Assembly (NCBI GenBank): GCA_036346375.1
Contig: CM070512.1
Location: 43,880,466-43,944,465, forward strand
DNA from: Guadua angustifolia
Lineage: Eukaryota > Streptophyta > Magnoliopsida > Poales > Poaceae
Length of the DNA stretch: 64,000 nucleotides
Reading direction: 5' to 3'
The position numbers and the translations under genes were made by a program. Shown here piece after piece: positions 58,260 to 64,000 of the stretch. Each line of letters begins with the position of its first letter. Within the stretch, counting starts at the first letter, position 1. Under the pieces are notes generated by a model. That model was not told the DNA's origin and did no database searches. It was given only the letters and a program-made list of their open reading frames with translations.

Positions 58260-59140
58260 TCATGGAGCCATACAACAAGGTGACTTCACTAGTGTCTCTA
58301 ATTGAGATAGGATAGACCTGTCGGCAGATGACCTGAGGCCATGCTTGGTGGGATCATGGACAAGGTCAAGTGCATCGTTCTCGCTGACATGCAGATGAGC
58401 TAAGGCCACGCTTGGCAGGATCATGGACAAGGTCAAGTGCATCGTTCTCGCTGACATCGTGCAGGAGGCCAAGGGATGACATCTTGTAGGCGCTTCCATG
58501 TTCTTCCATGGTATGGTGGCGAGAACAAGCATGGGCGAAAGGTTATCGCACAAGGCCCAGCGATCCTCGTGCATCCTATCGACCTCATCCTCCGCGTCCT
58601 TGACGCGCGCCTGTAGCGACGACACCACCTCGCGCATCCGAACAAGCTCCTCCTCTGCGGGCTGGGCCCGGGCCCGTTGGTACGCCGCCTCCACCTCTTG
58701 GCGGCCATCACGGCGTGAATGCGGGGAGACTGCGGCCATGGGAGAAGCATGGGATGCGGCTCCGAGAACATCTGGCTCCCTCGCGCCCGGCGACGCCGCG
58801 GCAGGCGGCTCGCGAGAACCGAGAGCGAGACATCAAGAAAGAGCGAGCGAAGCCGTGTCGACAAAAGAAGATACCGCTCGCCTCAAGACCCAAAGAAAAC
58901 TTACTTCGGGAGAAGATCCCGGATGCGGAAAACCGACGGAGGCAGGACTATCTCGCCCCTCGCCGCGGCCCTCAACGAGCCGGCTTCAACCCGCGCCCTC
59001 TTACCAGCCCTTCGATCCTCGCTGGCATCATGCCCCCCGCCCGTCATCTCCCCTTTGAGAAAGGAATTTCGGGACAAGCGCGGGGAAGGCGAAGAGACAA
59101 CGAGAAATGGCAAAAATAAACCACCCTCATCACCCCTCAT
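58260..59140 (-). pseudogene. Degenerate gypsy-type element fragment (PF04195-like coiled-coil protein)
   Basis: Minus-strand frames show a short basic segment (EDRRAGKRARVEAGSLRAAA, near 59030) and then a charged helical stretch (AEEELVRMREVVSSLQARVK, DAEDEVDRMHEDRWALCDNL, around 58650-58550), the same architecture as in the larger element at 59855-62960. Frame changes and stops separate them. Similar proteins occur in non-autonomous grass gypsy elements. I cannot define its ends. Confidence 0.45.
58336..58457. repeat. 67-bp tandem duplication
   Basis: AGGCCATGCTTGGTGGGATC and AGGCCACGCTTGGCAGGATC start two copies 67 bp apart, both continuing ATGGACAAGGTCAAGTGCAT. Confidence 0.9.
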
Positions 59141-59850
59141 GCCCTATTTTTATGGGCGATGCAACGCGGTCCGGGCAAGCGTCGCTTCGGGTGAAGCAAC
59201 GCACACGGCATCATTCCCTCTGCTCCAAGCCGGATGCGACGGCTATTAATTCCCTACTACGCATTTAATGCCGATGGGACGCTAGCGGACAGAACGATGG
59301 CATTCCGAGACAGGAGCCCAAAAAAGATAAGGCACTCTACTCTCGGTCTCCCTCGCGCTTACATTGAAATCCAGCGCTGCGTGCCGACCACAACTTGGTC
59401 CCCACGCACCGCTCGGGGGCTCGGGGGATAACGTCACTCGCACATTCGCACGGGTCGGGGACCCGATCGGCTGTCAGGTTCCCCCCAGCGGTAACCCTCT
59501 TGACCCAGGCGCCACGGCCTACGCCCCAGTGGCTACGGTCGCTGAGTAGTGCCTCACGAAAAAAGGAAGTGCCCGTACGGGACGACCCATAGTCGGTCAG
59601 GAACACTCCTTTCCCGTCCAAAGTGTGAGTAGACGTTCATTTCTGCTCCCAGGGTTCGTTCCCATCCTCTCCGCGAAAAAATTAAACACGCCAACCTACG
59701 TCCGAACAACCCCCGCGGTTTCTAGGGCTATGGTCGCTGGGTATCCACCAGCGCAAGGAAGCGCGAGGGGCCAGGTCGGACTTACAAATGGCATAGAAAC
59801 AAACCCCAGCTCATTACACATCAAAATTTTTACATCTTTAAAAAGTGCCT
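59141..59850 (-). repeat. LTR-like segment with TATA-like site
   Basis: The minus strand has CCCATAAAAATAGGGC (59156-59141), TATA-like, upstream of the fragment at 58.3-59.1 kb. It also has a GCCCCCGAGCGGTG block (about 59405-59420) typical in style of grass gypsy LTRs. A stretch at 59160-59290 aligns loosely with 63110-63250 (CAAGCGTCG, GATTCCCT/AATTCCCT, GCATTCAAT/GCATTTAAT). It is therefore probably the 3' LTR of the element to its right, or a 5' LTR of the fragment to its left. Confidence 0.45.
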
Positions 59851-59854
59851 AACT

Positions 59855-62800
59855 TCATTCATATTCTCCGTGGAGGACGCCCTGCGGCGATATCCGGTCG
59901 GCGATCGTCCGGGCATGCGGTTCGACCTGGAGCGCGAAACGGTCGACCTCCTCGTCGGTCCGATTCCCAGCGATCCCGCTACTGATATTGTCCAGGTCAA
60001 GACCGTTGTAGAAGAACATAGTGCGAGCAAGCGCGGAGGAGGCCCCAAAGGCGGCACTTTTGCCCAGCGAGCTCTCGGCGTGCTCCGACACGCGAGCGGC
60101 TTCGATCGCGGCGAACTTGTGCTCCATGCGACCCGAAAGCACTCGATCGCGAGCAACTGGCCGATACTCTCCAGGGCCGCCAGCTCGGCGGCCAGCTCGG
60201 ACCGGCCGTCCTCCGCCACCTGTCGTGTTGTCTGGGCCGCCTCCTTTGCCGTGACTGCCGCGTCACACTCCTCCATCGCCAACCTCCGCGCCTCCGCAAC
60301 CTCGCTGAGATTCTTCTGCAACTCTGAAGATCAAAGTAGAATAAAAAAGCACGCCCAACGGACGGCGCTTTCAAAATTAGCCAAGACGCCGATCCCTTAC
60401 CAGCCGAGGAGTCCGTCATAGCGCGAAGCTTGGCCCGGGTCTCCTCATCAAGCTTTTTCGTCGCAGCCACTTCTTCTTGAGCGGCGTCCCTAGCATTGCT
60501 GGCCTCCGCCAGGGAGGACTCTAGCTCGGATACCCTCGCCCTCAAGGACTGGCTCGTCCGACGCTCCTCTTGCAAGGCCTCGGCAACCTGATCCAGCGCC
60601 TGGCGGGCCTCTTTCGTCTCCGGCGCTTTCATGGCGCCCGGCCTCCGAGCCTCGTGCGGCTCGAAGCCCAGTGGTCGCGATCCTTTTCTCGGCCATCCTC
60701 GGCGTCAGAGTACCGGAGGGACCGGATTTATCATCCGGCCGCTCCGCAGAATCTTGCAGCCGACGTCTCGTCAACCTATGGCGAAGTCGCCAAAATTGAG
60801 ATGAAGGGTCCTTAAGTTCGGCTTACCGCTTGGTCGAATCGATCCCCGGTGGCTGCGTCGAGGCCTTCTTTGGAGGACTCAAGGAGATGGTCCAGACCCG
60901 CCCGGATCTGGTCCATTTCAGCCCTGGCTGGCCAAGAGTCCTCCCGCAGGGACTCCCATTCCCAGATCTCTACCTCGTCATCCAGAACATACAATGGCCT
61001 GCCAGACGGGTCATTGCCCGGCCAGACCAATGTGGGCAAGAGCGGCCGAGGGGACTCACCCGCGACCACCTCGGCGACCTGCGTCGGCGGTGGATCGTTT
61101 GCCGCCGCCGTCGGTGGGTCAACGGCAACCATCGCCAACGCTTGGGCCGTCCCATCCGGCGAACCCCTGAGCGGCGACGGCAGCGTCGCCCCTAGCGCCA
61201 AAACCGCCCCGGGCAGCGACCCTCCATGCGGGCGTGGCGAAGGTCTTCCTCGCCGTCGCCCCTTGACCGCGACGCCGGATCACTGATAGTTGCCGGGGTC
61301 TCGTGGTGTGCCAGCTCTGCCAACGGCTCCGGTATAGCCTCAGGCGCAACACCCGGCGCGTCGACAGCCATGGGCACGGCCGGCGACGCCGTTTTCGCTG
61401 GTCGCTCCAAATTGGCCGGCGCTTCCTCGACTCCCACCAACGGCAGGGACGGCACCGATCCAGGCGGGGCCGCTGCCAAGCCCGCCACCTCCGTCAAGCT
61501 TTCCCCCGTAAAGGTCCTGAGCACAACGACCGGACAAAAATGGCTCAGGCCAAACCGACACAACGCAACCTAGGAGCAAAAAGCACTGACCGCGTCGAAC
61601 GGGTGCCGTGCAGTCGTGCCCTCTTCGCTGGTCTCCCTGGCGAAGACGAGTCACCCCTCCGCCTCCCCAAGGGTGCTTCGGCCGGGGGTGTCTCCGCTCG
61701 GGGTGCCACGACGGCGGCGCTTGTACCAACGCCTCGTCCAGGACTACTGCTTTGTCGGTAGCCGAAGTCAAACTTGACATCTGGTCTTTGGGGCCTTTGC
61801 CATCCTTTGGAGGACGATTCCGCATCGACCACGGAGAGGATGGTCGATTCTGAAACTTCCTCACCGCGCGTGACCCTCGCCGCACGCTCCCCCCTCTTCT
61901 CCTTCCTCCTTCTTTCTCTCCGCTCTTTCTTGAGCGGATTCATTGCCTTGACCTCGTTCTGACATGACCCTCAACGCCTTTTCCCTAGTAGCCACGCCGG
62001 GAAGAAGCCGGCAGTCTCAGGAAGTACAAAGGCACCACTCAGACCAAAATGCGAGGGGTTAAGATAAAGGAGGAAGGGAAGGACGAAGAGGAGGGGAACC
62101 GCCCGAATACAGTGCAGGGGATTCTCCGCGAAAAGGGCTCGGGAGCACCACCCCACCACCGGTGGCTCTCCCGATCAAAGCGGCGGCCACACAGCCTTGA
62201 CCTCTGGGCGGGGAGGTGCAGGCGATCCATCCTCATGGGATCGGCGCTCCCTCATCTGTGAACATGGGGTGCGGCCTATCCATGAGGGGCTGCACGTGCC
62301 TCGCCATGAACGCACAAACAACGGCGTCTCCGGTCAGGCCTCGCCCCTTCTGAGCCTTGATCCGCTCGAGAATCACCTCCATCTTCCTCTTCCCCCTCTC
62401 GTCGGGGCCCCAGTTCTATTCCGGCATCGCCTCGGGATGCCGACCGGTGAAGGCTGGGGCGCTGTCCCCCAAGTTCCGGGCGTAAAACCACTCAGAGTGC
62501 CACCCCCGGTTCGACGTGGGCAGCTTCACCTCAATGTACTCCGCCCGAGCGGTGGGAAACGCGATTGGGCGGCGCCGCCAACCGGCGCCAATGATGCACC
62601 GTCCGTACTTGCTCTTCCACGACCGCATTTGGAAGAAATACTTCCGAGGGGGCGGTGAGGCTCAATCCCCAAAATGCTTCACCAGCGTAATGAAGACCGC
62701 TATATGAAACACGCCGTTGGGATTCGGTGATGCACCTCCACCTTGTAATAATGGAGAAGCCAGCGAGCGAATGGGTGAAGAGGAGCCCAAACCAGCGCTT

Positions 62801-62960
62801 CGAAGAAGGGCGAAACACGGCGGCTTCATCACCACTGCTCTGGAACCGCGGCCCGGTCGATACCCTCCATGCGAAACATCCGCGGGGAGGAACCGCTTCT
62901 TCTCCAGGCCAAGGACGCGGGCGGGGAGAGTAGAGCATTCCGGCCACGACATATCCGACG
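59855..62960 (-). pseudogene. Gypsy-type element protein with PF04195-like domain and coiled-coil tail, frameshifted
   Basis: On the minus strand the N-terminal block is in several frames: NPNGVFHIAVFITLVKHFGD (near 62720-62662), then YIEVKLPTSNRGWHSEWFYA and RNLGDSAPAFTGRHPE (62535-62416), matching the 'putative gypsy type transposon' domain of grass elements. The middle is basic and Pro/Ser-rich (KKERRERRRKEKRGERAARV, 61930-61870; GRPAKRARL, 61640). 61201-60812 is acidic (LYVLDDEVEIWEWESLREDS). A long coiled coil follows (60632-60420, LQEERRTSQSLRARVSELES, and 60321-60160). The end is FNGLDLDN-type sequence to a stop at 59855. Introns and frame errors are mixed. The function is unknown; it accompanies non-autonomous LTR elements. 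Confidence 0.6.
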
Positions 62961-64000
62961 GAGAAATCGGCGAGCAAGAAAGGGGCGGAAGTGAAGAACT
63001 CCTTTCCTGAATCTTTTCCTCTTTCTTTCTATCTCGTTTTCTCGCAGGCGAAGCAAGGGAAATAGGGCAGGATCTACCCTACCGACTCCCCCGTCGAACC
63101 CATAAAGGCCCAAACAGACGCCGACCGAACAAGCGTCGGCCGGACGAACGACGCCTCAAGCGAGACGGCGTGCGCTTCACACCCCCGACCGCCACGCCGG
63201 TCCAACGGTACGTCGCATCGATTCTGATTCCCTTTGCATTCAATCCTGACAGGACAACAGCCAGGCGAAAGGACCTTGCATCGGGCAGCACGTCGCGCGA
63301 CCCCTCGGGCTCCGCTTCCGGACTGGGTGAACCGCCCCGTAACAAGTGAAGGGCCCACCAGACCGCCACGGTCTCAAGAGCCGCAAAGGGCTTAACAACT
63401 CACGCCCGGGGCCCAGTCAAACGTTGTGGGTTCCGAAGGCCTGATCCACCAAGTGGATTCAACGCCGCCCCAGCGGAGAATTGAGCAAGGGGCGAGGATA
63501 GGGTGAGCCCCCAGCGGGCCTCTAGTTGGGACGGCGAACGACCCAATCACCTTAAGTCGTATCCGAGACCATACTTCACGCTCACTCGCAGAACCCATCG
63601 ATGGGAGGCAGCCCGCTGCGCCCTAGGTCGACGGACAACCTAAGGTCCTATATGGGATCGAGTAAAGAAAGGTTCTCATGGGTCGCCTCCAGTGGGCCGG
63701 GCGCCCATGTAGCAGGAATGCCTTCGCTTCGGAATGATCCCCTTTGGGAGATCACGAGGCCCTTCGGATAACCCGTTATTAGCTTCATGCTGACACGGCG
63801 TTCAAACCAATGTATGGCAAACGCGCGTTAGCTCACCCCCTCCAGGTCCCACACCTGCGGACGGGGCGTACACGTGGGACAAACAACGACCGCTCCTCCC
63901 AGGTAGCCTCGCCCGGCGAGGGCACGGGACGGACGCCCTCCGCCCGGCTCCGGCATAACGCCGGCCTCGCAGGCAGGTCGAAGCCACGACGAGCACCCGG
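62961..64000 (-). repeat. Probable 5' LTR and leader of the PF04195-type element
   Basis: Upstream (minus) of the protein start the sequence is GC-rich with only overlapping incidental ORFs. TTTATGGGTTCG (about 63105) is a possible TATA-like position. A stretch at 63110-63250 loosely matches 59160-59290. The window ends inside it, so no boundary is visible. Confidence 0.4.

Noticed and set aside
58715..63010. Many 100-186-codon plus-strand ORFs at the right end
   Set aside because: High GC content makes all six frames open; the minus-strand frames carry the recognisable element protein blocks.

Overview
The window is nuclear DNA of a flowering plant, almost certainly a grass (Poaceae). It has a 13-exon eukaryotic gene with GT-AG introns, a chromodomain Ty3/Gypsy element primed by initiator-methionine tRNA, several En/Spm (CACTA) transposons with TNP2/TNPA genes, a hAT insertion, and AT-rich noncoding DNA between GC-rich coding islands. 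There are no operons, ribosome-binding sites, tRNA or rRNA genes.

Layout. 1-2830: aberrant homopolymer-rich sequence, probably an assembly or base-calling artefact. 2831-19265: a minus-strand chromovirus retrotransposon, with LTRs at 3644-7934 and 14956-19265, a primer-binding site at 14942-14955, an extra 240-codon leader ORF, and gag, protease, RT, RNase H, integrase and chromodomain broken by frameshifts. The left LTR runs on into a second copy of the primer-binding site and leader ORF, so the element is part of a tandem array sharing LTRs. 19266-22711: a CACTA element (TNP2 on the minus strand) cut by that retrotransposon. 22891-24318: an LTR resembling copia-type. 24503-34435: a CACTA-like element carrying its own TNPA-type remnant plus pieces of at least three host genes (Raf-like ACT-domain kinase, TVP38/SNARE-associated membrane protein, U-box/ARM E3 ligase). 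35049-35428: a small gene resembling plant MAPK-substrate (MASS) proteins. 36773-45698: a complete CACTA element with a TAG target-site duplication, decayed TNP2 and TNPA genes, large hairpins in its leader, and a nested 843-bp hAT element.

47322-56899 (minus): the one clearly intact host gene, squalene synthase. I could assemble 13 exons in consistent phase to exactly 410 codons plus stop, with both Asp-rich motifs and a C-terminal membrane anchor. Its intron 10 holds a ~2.8-kb LTR-like insertion, and several normally conserved residues are changed. 57900-64000: GC-rich remnants of gypsy-type elements of the PF04195 ('putative gypsy type transposon') kind, minus strand.

Overall this is a nested-transposon landscape around one sterol-pathway gene. 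The most interesting object is the gene-capturing CACTA element at 24.5-34.4 kb, followed by the squalene synthase gene and the tandem LTR array. Family names rest on motif recognition by eye; no database search was run.
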